A stretch of DNA of 13,094 bases from Lachnospiraceae bacterium UBA1712. GTDB taxonomy: Bacteria > Bacillota > Clostridia > Lachnospirales > Lachnospiraceae. Where the stretch lies: NCBI GenBank assembly GCA_002317175.1, contig DCJA01000030.1, positions 1-13,094 of the forward strand, given 5' to 3'. Every line of letters starts with the position of its first letter. Position 1 is the first letter of the stretch. Made by a program: the position numbers and the translations under genes. Shown here piece by piece: positions 7,239 through 13,094 of this stretch. The notes under the pieces were generated by a model. The model did not search any database and was not told the origin of the DNA. It saw nothing but the letters and a program-made list of their open reading frames with translations.

Positions 7239-7283
7239 GCAGTCCGGTGGACTGCGCTTGGGTCCCGGGACTTTATGTCCCAA
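7239..7283 (+). repeat. Two further hairpins in the PilZ-operon leader
   Basis: GCAGTCC (7239-7245) and GGACTGC (7249-7255) pair around GGT. Next, GGGAC (7267-7271) pairs with GTCCC (7277-7281) around TTTAT, while GTCCCGGGAC (7262-7271) is itself a perfect palindrome and TTGGG (7258-7262) can pair with CCCAA (7279-7283) instead. There is no strong T-run suited to termination after these stems; TATTTTT follows at 7288-7293, just before the ribosome site. The role is unknown. Confidence 0.6.
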
Positions 7284-7304
7284 TACTATTTTTGAGGGGT
7301 ATCA

Positions 7305-7997
7305 ATGAACATATCTGAATTACATGAAGGAATGGCAATACAGATAACTGCAGCGAGAGGAGTTCGTTCCATGGACTTTTCCTCCAATGTTATTTCTGTA
7401 GAAGGTCTTAATGTTAAGATTGAGCCAATAATGCAGGATGGAAAACTGGTAGGTTTTGATAATCCAGGTATAATTTTGTCCATGTATGTTGCCAGCAAAG
7501 AGGATAATCGTGTTTATGTATTTGCAGGGGTAAAGATACATAGTTACAAGGTATCCGATGGAAGTATGTTTCAGGAAGTGACCTGCAGACGTGATGAAGG
7601 CAGAGTAACAAACAGACGAGGAGCACACCGTGTATGGGTTGGATCCACTGGTAGTGTAAAGCTTGGTGAGGATGCTCGTGAGCATACTGTAACAGTTAAG
7701 GATATAAGTGCTACTGGTATTGCCTTTGTATGTGATGATGCAACAGATGTGCCTATGGGAACACCTATTACAGTGAGCTTTACAGATAGTAAGCAGGGCA
7801 GAAGCTTCAAGTTGATTGCGTCTGTTGTCAGAACTGAACCTAACACTGAATATAGAAGAATTATCTATGGATGTAAGTTTAAAGAAGAATCCAATGTAAT
7901 CTCAAGATATGTCAATGATAAGCAGAGACAGAATCTGAAAGAGACACGTACAGTAGATAGTTCGAGACGTGGTTACAGGGCAGCAGTTAAGGATTAA
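7305..7997 (+). CDS. PilZ-domain protein, probable cyclic-di-GMP receptor of YcgR type
   Basis: The 230-residue product has an N-terminal beta-rich domain (about 1-95) resembling the YcgR-like N domain and a C-terminal PilZ domain (about 100-205). The two c-di-GMP-binding motifs are intact: RxxxR as R105-GAH-R109 in NRRGAHR, and DxSxxG as D133-I-S135-AT-G138. Members of this family bind c-di-GMP and alter motility, secretion or exopolysaccharide production through a protein partner; the partner here is not visible. No signal peptide or membrane segment is present, so it should be cytoplasmic. GAGGGG (7294-7299) lies five bases before the start. It is the first gene of an apparent operon, with the next gene 14 bases downstream. 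No convincing promoter was found between the ssrA terminator and the start. The 117-bp gap is occupied by inverted repeats. Confidence 0.85.
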   Translation: MNISELHEGMAIQITAARGVRSMDFSSNVISVEGLNVKIEPIMQDGKLVGFDNPGIILSMYVASKEDNRVYVFAGVKIHSYKVSDGSMFQEVTCRRDEGRVTNRRGAHRVWVGSTGSVKLGEDAREHTVTVKDISATGIAFVCDDATDVPMGTPITVSFTDSKQGRSFKLIASVVRTEPNTEYRRIIYGCKFKEESNVISRYVNDKQRQNLKETRTVDSSRRGYRAAVKD

Positions 7998-8011
7998 TAT
8001 ATAAGATAGAT

Positions 8012-8581
8012 ATGGATAAAGAAAAAGAAGAACTATATAAGGTGAATGGCTTTATGTTTGGCTCTCTTGAGGATGCCGAGATGGCAAGAGAAGAGCTTAA
8101 TGCCGCCCGTTATATAGAGAAGAAAATAGAAAATAAAAGTCCTGAAACAGTGCTTGCTATATATAAGGCAGCAATAGAGAAGAGGATGTTCAGGACCCCA
8201 GTTGGTTATTCATATCTGCATGAACTGCAGAAGAGAATGACAGCAGGAGGTATATCAAAAGATAACATTTCAGGCATACCTCTTTTTCAGATTTTTAATA
8301 ACAAGAAAGATGAAGAAAAGGCCCCCAGAGTTATAAAAGTTAAAAAGAACAAAGAACCCTGGGAGAAAAAGAACGCAGTTCTTACCTGGATCAATATATT
8401 ACTTGTAATTCTGGTAATAATAATGTTTGCAATCAGTATGTCAGGAAGCAGACCAACAGTGCTTAATTACAGACGTACAATAGAAAATGAGTATTCATCC
8501 TGGAAACAGGAGTTAGATGAGAGGGAGAGGGTTATCAGCGCCAAAGAAAGGGAGTTGAATATGGCCTATGGAAATGACTAA
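8012..8581 (+). CDS. Single-pass membrane protein with C-terminal coiled coil, function unknown
   Basis: I do not recognise a named family for this 189-residue protein. It has a charged N-terminal region (about 1-95) beginning YKVNGFMFGSLEDAEMAREE, a Lys-rich stretch (about 104-120), one membrane segment (about 122-143, LTWINILLVILVIIMFAISM) and a Glu/Arg/Lys-rich probable coiled coil (about 150-185). The positive-inside rule puts the N-terminal part in the cytoplasm and the coiled coil outside. It starts 14 bases after the PilZ gene with only a poor ribosome site (AAGGA at 7989-7993 is too far away), which suggests translation coupled to the upstream gene. Its last 14 bases overlap the response-regulator start. 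Its place between a PilZ protein and a two-component regulator suggests a role in the same signalling unit, but that is inference. Confidence 0.75.
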   Translation: MDKEKEELYKVNGFMFGSLEDAEMAREELNAARYIEKKIENKSPETVLAIYKAAIEKRMFRTPVGYSYLHELQKRMTAGGISKDNISGIPLFQIFNNKKDEEKAPRVIKVKKNKEPWEKKNAVLTWINILLVILVIIMFAISMSGSRPTVLNYRRTIENEYSSWKQELDERERVISAKERELNMAYGND

Positions 8582-9239
8582 GATACTTGTTGTAGATGAT
8601 GAAGAAAGAATGCGAAAACTGGTAAAGGATTTTCTTTCCATTAAGGGGTTTCGTGTGCTGGAGGCAGGCAATGGCGAAGAGGCTGTCGAAGTATTTATGC
8701 AGCATAGAGACATTGAACTGATTATTCTGGATGTAATGATGCCAAAGATGGATGGTTGGGAAGCCTGCAAGATTATTCGTGATTATTCAAAGGTGCCAAT
8801 TGTTATGCTCACTGCCAAGAGTGAGGAAAAGGATGAACTGAAGGGCTTTGAACTGGGAATAGATGAGTATATTACAAAACCATTTAGCCCCAAAATTTTA
8901 GTGGCTCGAGTTGAAGCAATCCTAAGGAGACTTGGAAATGTGGAAGAAGACACGCTTGAGGCAGGAGGAATAATAATAGATAAGACTGCCCATACAGTTA
9001 CCATAGATGGCAACAATGCTGATCTGAGCTTCAAGGAATTTGAACTTCTGTCGTATTTTATGGAGAATCAGGGAATTGCATTGTCAAGAGAGATGATTCT
9101 TAATCATGTATGGAATTATGATTATTTCGGTGATGCGAGAACAATCGATACCCATGTGAAGAAGCTTAGAAGTAAGATGGGAGAAAAGGGCGATCTCATT
9201 AAGACCATTTGGGGGATGGGATACAAATTTGAGGTATAA
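8568..9239 (+). CDS. OmpR/PhoB-family response regulator
   Basis: A DNA-binding transcription regulator of a two-component system. The 223-residue product has an N-terminal receiver domain (about 4-118) with the acidic pair D10/D11, phospho-acceptor D55 (LIILDVMMPKMDG), T82 and K104 (ITKPF), and a C-terminal winged-helix domain (about 128-222, with LSFKEFELLSYF and RTIDTHVKKLRSKMG). All active-site residues are present. The start at 8568 overlaps the preceding gene by 14 bases; a second in-frame ATG at 8574 is also possible. GGGAG (8550-8554) lies 13 bases upstream of 8568, further than ideal, so translational coupling is likely. The probable partner kinase is the gene at 10483, separated from it by a lipoprotein gene and a terminator. 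Target genes are unknown. Confidence 0.93.
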   Translation: MEMTKILVVDDEERMRKLVKDFLSIKGFRVLEAGNGEEAVEVFMQHRDIELIILDVMMPKMDGWEACKIIRDYSKVPIVMLTAKSEEKDELKGFELGIDEYITKPFSPKILVARVEAILRRLGNVEEDTLEAGGIIIDKTAHTVTIDGNNADLSFKEFELLSYFMENQGIALSREMILNHVWNYDYFGDARTIDTHVKKLRSKMGEKGDLIKTIWGMGYKFEV

Positions 9240-9245
9240 ACATCT

Positions 9246-10313
9246 ATGTTAAAACGAATTGGCTTAATACTTGTTATGGCTGTTATGCTCGGATTATATG
9301 GCTGTGGATCAAAGACACCAGATGCTCCAACTATACAGCCTGAAAGTTTACTTGAAACCCAAACGCAAGAGTCTTTTGCAACTTCAAATACAGAAGAAGT
9401 CAAAGCCGAGGAAAGTAAGACAGAGGAAGCTAATACCAAAGCAACTGCTAGTATTACAGAAAAAGAAGATAAAAGCGATGCAGAGACCAGGTGCAGAGAA
9501 ATTATTGATGCTCTTAGTTTTTGGGAGTATGAATATTTATACATGTATGCTGATAATGAAATGGATGGAACAGTGGACTTTACAACAAATGCTGCCGAGC
9601 GTGTAAGGGCTGCTGTGCTGGCATCTTATCCAGAAGACGGAGTAAGTCCAGAAGAAACTGTGGTAGTTTTGGACAATGATATAGTTCAGAAAAATGCCGG
9701 AGATTTATTTGGCATGGAAGTAGATATGTCATTACTTCCCCTTGCGGATGATATTAATGTGGCCCAGTGTGATGACAAGGGTACAATTCGTCCTGTCAGA
9801 TATTTCAATGATTACGAGGATGAAGGCATATTCTATATTTTCGGTGATGCCATATTTGAAGATGATGATGGGTATTCTCTTGAACAACAGCTGTATTGTG
9901 GCTATTGGGGATTTTTTGATGAGTACAGTTATAATTATGAAGTAACCTTCCATTTCGAAAGGAATGATAATTCGGCTTATGGATATACATTAACTGAAAT
10001 GACTTTTTCGAGGTTTGAAGATTATGGAGCTGCAGGTGTAATTAACCGGGCGGAGGAACCATTTTATGGAATATGGTGTTGCGCCGTAAAGGAAGAGGAC
10101 GAGGCAGTAAAGGTTGCCCAGGATCTTGATGAAAAAGGCTTTGATGGAAGTGTTATTATTAGCTCCGCTTGGACTGATCTTAATCAGGATAAATGGTATG
10201 TTGTAACTGCTGGAATATATGACAGTGAGTTACAGGCGCAGAATGATTTGCCAAATGTACAGAATGCAGGATATAAAGATGCGTATATAAAGTACACTGG
10301 TGATAGAAAATAA
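9246..10313 (+). CDS. Lipoprotein with C-terminal SPOR-like domain
   Basis: The 355-residue product starts with a lipoprotein signal (K3, R4, hydrophobic run, LYGC with C20 as the lipidated cysteine), so it should be anchored on the outer face of the membrane. Residues about 21-80 are an acidic Glu/Thr/Ser/Lys linker. The middle (about 80-265) is rich in aspartate, tyrosine and phenylalanine and matches no family I can name. Residues about 270-352 resemble a SPOR (sporulation-related repeat) fold: FYGIWCCAVKEEDEAVKVA, then DKWYVVTAGIYDSELQAQ and NAGYKDAYIKY. SPOR domains bind glycan strands lacking stem peptides, so attachment to remodelled cell wall is plausible. The gene begins six bases after the response-regulator stop, with GAGGT (9231-9235) inside the end of that gene, and it is the last gene before a terminator. 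Domain call moderate; role unknown. Confidence 0.7.
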   Translation: MLKRIGLILVMAVMLGLYGCGSKTPDAPTIQPESLLETQTQESFATSNTEEVKAEESKTEEANTKATASITEKEDKSDAETRCREIIDALSFWEYEYLYMYADNEMDGTVDFTTNAAERVRAAVLASYPEDGVSPEETVVVLDNDIVQKNAGDLFGMEVDMSLLPLADDINVAQCDDKGTIRPVRYFNDYEDEGIFYIFGDAIFEDDDGYSLEQQLYCGYWGFFDEYSYNYEVTFHFERNDNSAYGYTLTEMTFSRFEDYGAAGVINRAEEPFYGIWCCAVKEEDEAVKVAQDLDEKGFDGSVIISSAWTDLNQDKWYVVTAGIYDSELQAQNDLPNVQNAGYKDAYIKYTGDRK

Positions 10314-10337
10314 GAGCATATCTTAGATACAATTATT

Positions 10338-10365
10338 AAAGACTTTCCAATGGAAGGTCTTTTTT
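10338..10365 (+). terminator. Rho-independent terminator after the PilZ to lipoprotein operon
   Basis: An 11-bp stem (AAAGACTTTCC with GGAAGGTCTTT, one G-U pair) around AAT, running into a T-tract. It begins 25 bases after the stop codon and separates the response-regulator operon from the kinase gene. Confidence 0.88.
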
Positions 10366-10392
10366 GCATAATTATGAATTTTTTGTGTAAAA

Positions 10393-10421
10393 TGAAATAA
10401 ATTGCAAAAACAATATATAAT
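10393..10421 (+). promoter_or_regulatory. Predicted promoter of the histidine kinase operon
   Basis: A perfect TATAAT (10416-10421) with a weak TGAAAT (10393-10398) 17 bp upstream. An alternative pair is TTGCAA (10402-10407) with ATAAAT (10425-10430), also 17 bp apart. Both lie just after the preceding terminator and would give a leader of about 50 nt. Confidence 0.4.
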
Positions 10422-10482
10422 GTAATAAATCTCTTATAAATGACAGTAATGCAAGTGACCTTTTATTGCTACCGGGGACGGA

Positions 10483-11988
10483 ATGGTAATTAATATGAAA
10501 AAGAAAGAAAATAAGGCTAAAACTTCATTAAGTATGCAGTTTGCATTTGTATTTGCATCACTTATGATATTGGCCATAATTGGCTTTATACTAATAAATA
10601 CAGTGTTTTTAGAGAAGTTCTATCTGAAAAATAAGGAGACTGTAATCAAAAACGCTTATAAGCGAATTGCCCAGGCTGCGGATGAATCACAGCTTGATAG
10701 TGATACGCTTGAAATGGAACTGGATGCTGTAGCATTAAAATACAATATTAGTGTAATAGTAGTAGATGTGGATTCGCGTACCGTAAACTCTGCTGGTGAT
10801 GGGGCGGAAGCCATGCGTATGGCAATATGGGATAAAATCTTTACCAGTGACAGAAACATGCCTGGTGATAAGATAATAGAGAAAACAGATGCATATCAGC
10901 TTTTAATATCCACAGACAGACGTAGCAATGTAGAATATATAGAGATGTGGGGATTTTTAAGCAATGATAACATTTTCCTGGTAAGAAGCCCTATTCAGTC
11001 TATTGAGGAAGCTGCAAGAATTACCAATTTGTTCCTGGCAGGAACTGGTGCGGTAGTAATTCTGATTGGTGTTATTGTCGTGTTTTTTGTTTCACGTAGA
11101 GTGGCAAAGCCTATACTGGAACTGGCGCACATTTCTGAGAAGATGGGTGAACTGGACTTTGATGTCAGATACAATGGTAAAGAGAAGAATGAAATAGGCC
11201 TTTTAGGTTCTAACATTAACCGTATGTCCCAGACTCTTGAAAACACAATTTCAGAGCTTAAGGTGGCGAATGTTGAACTGCAGAAAGATATAGAAAAAAA
11301 AGAAAAGCTGGAAGAGATGCGAAGCGAATTCGTGTCCAATGTGTCTCATGAACTTAAAACTCCTATAGCACTTATCCAGGGTTATGCCGAGGGACTTGTG
11401 GAAGGAATAAGTGAGGATAAGGAATCCAGAGACTATTACTGCAGTGTTATTTGTGATGAAGCAGATAAGATGAATACCATGGTAAAAAAACTTCTTACTC
11501 TCAATGAACTTGAATTTGGTAGTGAGAATATAAATATGGATAGATTTGATATAGTGACTCTTATCAGAAATCGTATTCAGTCAACAGAACTACTGGCAAA
11601 GCAAAAAGAATTTGATATTATTTTTTCAGAAAATAATCCGATATATGTATGGGGTGATGAGTTTAAAGCAGAAGAAGTACTGACAAATTATATTTCCAAT
11701 GCAATAAATCACTGTGATGGAGACAATCAGATAATCATTTCTCTGGAGAAAAATGATAAAACTCTTAAGATTAATGTATTCAATACTGGAGAGAAAATAC
11801 CTGAAGAAAGTATTGAACATGTCTTTGAGAAGTTTTATAAGGTTGACAAGGCGAGAACCAGAGATTATGGTGGAAGTGGAATAGGCTTATCAATCGTTAA
11901 GGCTATTCAGGATGCTATTAACCAAAAATATGGTGTGGTTAATGAAGATAATGGTGTAAGCTTCTGGTTTGAGATGGAGCTTGCCTAG
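10483..11988 (+). CDS. Membrane sensor histidine kinase, VanS/PhoR-like
   Basis: The sensor of a two-component system. The 501-residue product has a first membrane segment (about 19-41), an extracytoplasmic sensor region of about 140 residues, a second membrane segment (about 182-205), a HAMP linker (about 206-260, RVAKPILELAHISEKMGELDF), a HisKA dimerisation domain with phospho-acceptor H289 (VSHELKTPIALIQGYAEG) and a HATPase domain with N-box N402-YIS-N406, FEKFYKVDKAR and G2 box GGSGIGLSI. The G1 box reads FNTGEKIPEE instead of the classical DxGxG, a form I associate with VanS-like kinases of Firmicutes, so it does not indicate loss of function. The start may instead be ATG 10495; GGGGA (10474-10478) is four bases before 10483, and the ribosome site does not settle the choice. 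The likely partner is the regulator at 8568. Confidence 0.92.
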   Translation: MVINMKKKENKAKTSLSMQFAFVFASLMILAIIGFILINTVFLEKFYLKNKETVIKNAYKRIAQAADESQLDSDTLEMELDAVALKYNISVIVVDVDSRTVNSAGDGAEAMRMAIWDKIFTSDRNMPGDKIIEKTDAYQLLISTDRRSNVEYIEMWGFLSNDNIFLVRSPIQSIEEAARITNLFLAGTGAVVILIGVIVVFFVSRRVAKPILELAHISEKMGELDFDVRYNGKEKNEIGLLGSNINRMSQTLENTISELKVANVELQKDIEKKEKLEEMRSEFVSNVSHELKTPIALIQGYAEGLVEGISEDKESRDYYCSVICDEADKMNTMVKKLLTLNELEFGSENINMDRFDIVTLIRNRIQSTELLAKQKEFDIIFSENNPIYVWGDEFKAEEVLTNYISNAINHCDGDNQIIISLEKNDKTLKINVFNTGEKIPEESIEHVFEKFYKVDKARTRDYGGSGIGLSIVKAIQDAINQKYGVVNEDNGVSFWFEMELA

Positions 11989-12000
11989 ACTGGAAAAAAT

Positions 12001-12774
12001 ATGAGAAAAAATATAGTATTAAGTGTTTGCACTATAATTGCTATGGCTATGCTGGCAGGATGTGGACCAATTCCTGAACTGCCAGAGATGACAGAACAGC
12101 AGGAAAAACTGGTAGCTGAATATGCTGCAGGTCTTTTGTTAAAGTATGATAATTCATATGATAATGCTCTTTTGTCTGAGGAAGCTTTGGCTGCAGCAGA
12201 ACAAAAAGAAGAGCAGGAACGTGCCAGACTTGAAAAACAGAAACAGCTTGCTGATGAGTATGTGGCAAAGAGTGCAAATGCAAAAAAAGAAGAGAAGAAA
12301 GAATCGGATAACAAGACATCAGATTCTGAAGAGACAGTTATGACAGGTCCGACCATAGTTGCTAACGGTGATATTGCAGCTTTTGTAAGCCTGGATGGAA
12401 TAGCAATGAACTATCAGGGGTATAAGATTACAAAGTCTTATCCTGAGGATGGTAATAATGCATTTTCAATCGATGCCGGAAATGGAATGCAGCTTGTGAT
12501 TGCAAGCTTTGATATGACTAATATTTCTTCAGAGGATATAGCTGTAGATATGTTTCATAATTCAACAAGATACTCTTTGGAACTTGCTGATGGAAGTGTA
12601 GCTAATAACTGCCAGACACTTTTACTGGATGATTTTTCAGTATATAAAGATACTGTAACAGCGGGTAAAAGTGAAAAAGTTGTACTTCTATTTGAACTTA
12701 ATGAGTCCAGTGATCTGACTGGAGCCAATATAGTTGTTAAGGGTCCAAATGGGAACGGAATTATTGGTCTGTAG
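12001..12774 (+). CDS. Lipoprotein with C-terminal immunoglobulin-like (DUF4352-type) domain
   Basis: The 257-residue product has a clear lipoprotein signal (R2, K3, hydrophobic run, MLAGC with C21 lipidated). Residues about 55-100 form a charged, helix-prone segment rich in Glu, Lys and Ala, possibly a coiled coil. Residues about 118-257 are beta-rich and resemble the DUF4352/telokin-like folds common in Gram-positive lipoproteins: a YKITKSYPED segment, then LVIASFDMTNISSEDIAVD and a KVVLLFELNESSDL strand near the end. It starts 12 bases after the kinase stop with a weak site (TGGAAA, 11991-11996), so it is probably translated from the kinase message. Its position suggests a surface partner of the kinase or an output of the pathway; this is inference. 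The family assignment is tentative. Confidence 0.7.
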   Translation: MRKNIVLSVCTIIAMAMLAGCGPIPELPEMTEQQEKLVAEYAAGLLLKYDNSYDNALLSEEALAAAEQKEEQERARLEKQKQLADEYVAKSANAKKEEKKESDNKTSDSEETVMTGPTIVANGDIAAFVSLDGIAMNYQGYKITKSYPEDGNNAFSIDAGNGMQLVIASFDMTNISSEDIAVDMFHNSTRYSLELADGSVANNCQTLLLDDFSVYKDTVTAGKSEKVVLLFELNESSDLTGANIVVKGPNGNGIIGL

Positions 12775-12804
12775 TTATGCTATAAAATTGAACAATACTA
12801 TATG

Positions 12805-12848
12805 CACTTGCAAAGGTAAGGTTTGTTACTTTTGCAAGTGTTTTTTTT
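12805..12848 (+). terminator. Rho-independent terminator of the kinase-lipoprotein operon
   Basis: A 15-bp stem (CACTTGCAAAGGTAA with TTACTTTTGCAAGTG, one G-U pair), a six-base loop and eight T residues. It begins 30 bases after the lipoprotein stop codon. Confidence 0.95.
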
Positions 12849-12876
12849 ATATATGAGGTGTTACTATATAACTCGC

Positions 12877-12893
12877 GTCAGGCAAAGTCAGGC
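12877..12893 (+). repeat. Direct repeat upstream of the probable rRNA promoter
   Basis: GTCAGGC occurs at 12877-12883 and 12887-12893, separated by AAA, so the copies are ten bases apart, about one helical turn. It lies some 60 bp before the -35 element and could be a protein-binding site. No known regulator is assigned. Confidence 0.5.
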
Positions 12894-12916
12894 GTAAATA
12901 AATCACATAAATTGCT

Positions 12917-12981
12917 CTTAAAAAACTTTTTTAAAATATTTCAAAAAAGGTGTTGACAGAGTTAATTCAAAGTGATATTCT
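12917..12981 (+). promoter_or_regulatory. Strong promoter with upstream A/T-rich element, probable rRNA operon promoter
   Basis: TTGACA (12953-12958), an exact 17-bp spacer and TATTCT (12976-12981) preceded by TGA form a near-consensus extended promoter. Just upstream, 12917-12948 is made of A- and T-tracts resembling an UP element. Transcription should start near 12988. This strength and layout suit a stable-RNA operon. Confidence 0.75.
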
Positions 12982-12987
12982 AACAAA

Positions 12988-13094
12988 GCTGTCGCACAGA
13001 TGTGATGGCGAAAGTAATACAGAACTTTGACAAATAAACAGCAATGCAACCCTGAAAATTCTTAAAAAAAAAGGTTTTAAAGTTTAGGACCTTG
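12988..13094 (+). other. Untranslated leader resembling that of an rRNA operon
   Basis: No open reading frame is visible after the strong promoter. AGAACTTTGACAAATAAACA (13021-13040) resembles the boxA-like antitermination and processing stretch found ahead of 16S rRNA in Firmicutes (typically TTTGAAAACTGAACA). The window ends in GGACCTTG, another phrase common in rRNA leaders of this group. The 16S gene itself is not inside the window. The whole interval 12775-13094 holds no gene, only the terminator, the direct repeat, this promoter and the leader. Confidence 0.5.

Noticed and set aside
7032..7283. Open frame of 83 codons on the minus strand containing the phrase WTRRESNPCPK
   Set aside because: It is antisense to the 3' end of the tmRNA and its terminator. 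This phrase is a well-known artefact of translating the reverse strand of tRNA-like T-arms. No ribosome site supports it.
7209..7304. c-di-GMP riboswitch ahead of the PilZ gene
   Set aside because: I see none of the conserved core of the known c-di-GMP riboswitch classes; the region is a set of simple inverted repeats.
11760..11800. Non-canonical G1 box in the histidine kinase as a sign of a dead kinase
   Set aside because: The N-box, G2 box and phospho-acceptor histidine are intact and this G1 form is usual in VanS-like kinases of Firmicutes.
13027..13032. Second TTGACA as a possible tandem promoter
   Set aside because: There is no -10 element at a workable distance; the sequence fits a boxA-like leader element better.

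Overview
The window looks like chromosome from a low-GC, anaerobic, polysaccharide-degrading Firmicute, most likely a Lachnospiraceae member close to Butyrivibrio or Pseudobutyrivibrio. This placement is an inference from the following: the secG-rnr-smpB-ssrA order typical of Firmicutes, a cytoplasmic GH8 oligoxylanase-type enzyme, a VanS-like histidine kinase, and lipoprotein and leader styles familiar from that family. All complete genes are on the + strand. One truncated gene at the left edge is on the - strand.

Layout. (1) 1-629, minus: 5' part of a CapA-family lipoprotein gene, divergent from the next unit. (2) 748-2307: gpmI (cofactor-independent phosphoglycerate mutase) with its own promoter and terminator. 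(3) 2482-2724: secG with its own promoter and terminator. (4) 2891-7148: rnr, smpB, a GH8 glycoside hydrolase and ssrA (tmRNA). RNase R, SmpB and tmRNA form the ribosome-rescue and non-stop mRNA decay system, and the GH8 gene sits between smpB and ssrA. A perfect 18-bp palindrome ends the tmRNA unit.

(5) 7188-7304: a short, highly structured leader with several inverted repeats. One repeat arm is identical to an 11-nt segment of the tmRNA. (6) 7305-10313: a tight operon of a PilZ (c-di-GMP receptor) protein, a single-pass membrane protein with a coiled coil, an OmpR-type response regulator and a SPOR-like lipoprotein, closed by a terminator. (7) 10483-12774: the probable cognate sensor histidine kinase and a second lipoprotein, also closed by a terminator. 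Regions 6 and 7 together look like an envelope-signalling locus that combines c-di-GMP binding, a two-component system and two surface lipoproteins. This is the best candidate for an incompletely described system here, but its function cannot be read from sequence alone.

(8) 12849-13094: no gene. An A/T-rich stretch lies upstream of a near-consensus promoter (TTGACA, 17 bp, TATTCT), followed by a leader resembling a ribosomal RNA operon leader. A 16S rRNA gene probably begins just past the right edge.

No CRISPR array, insertion sequence, transposase, integrase or tRNA gene was seen.
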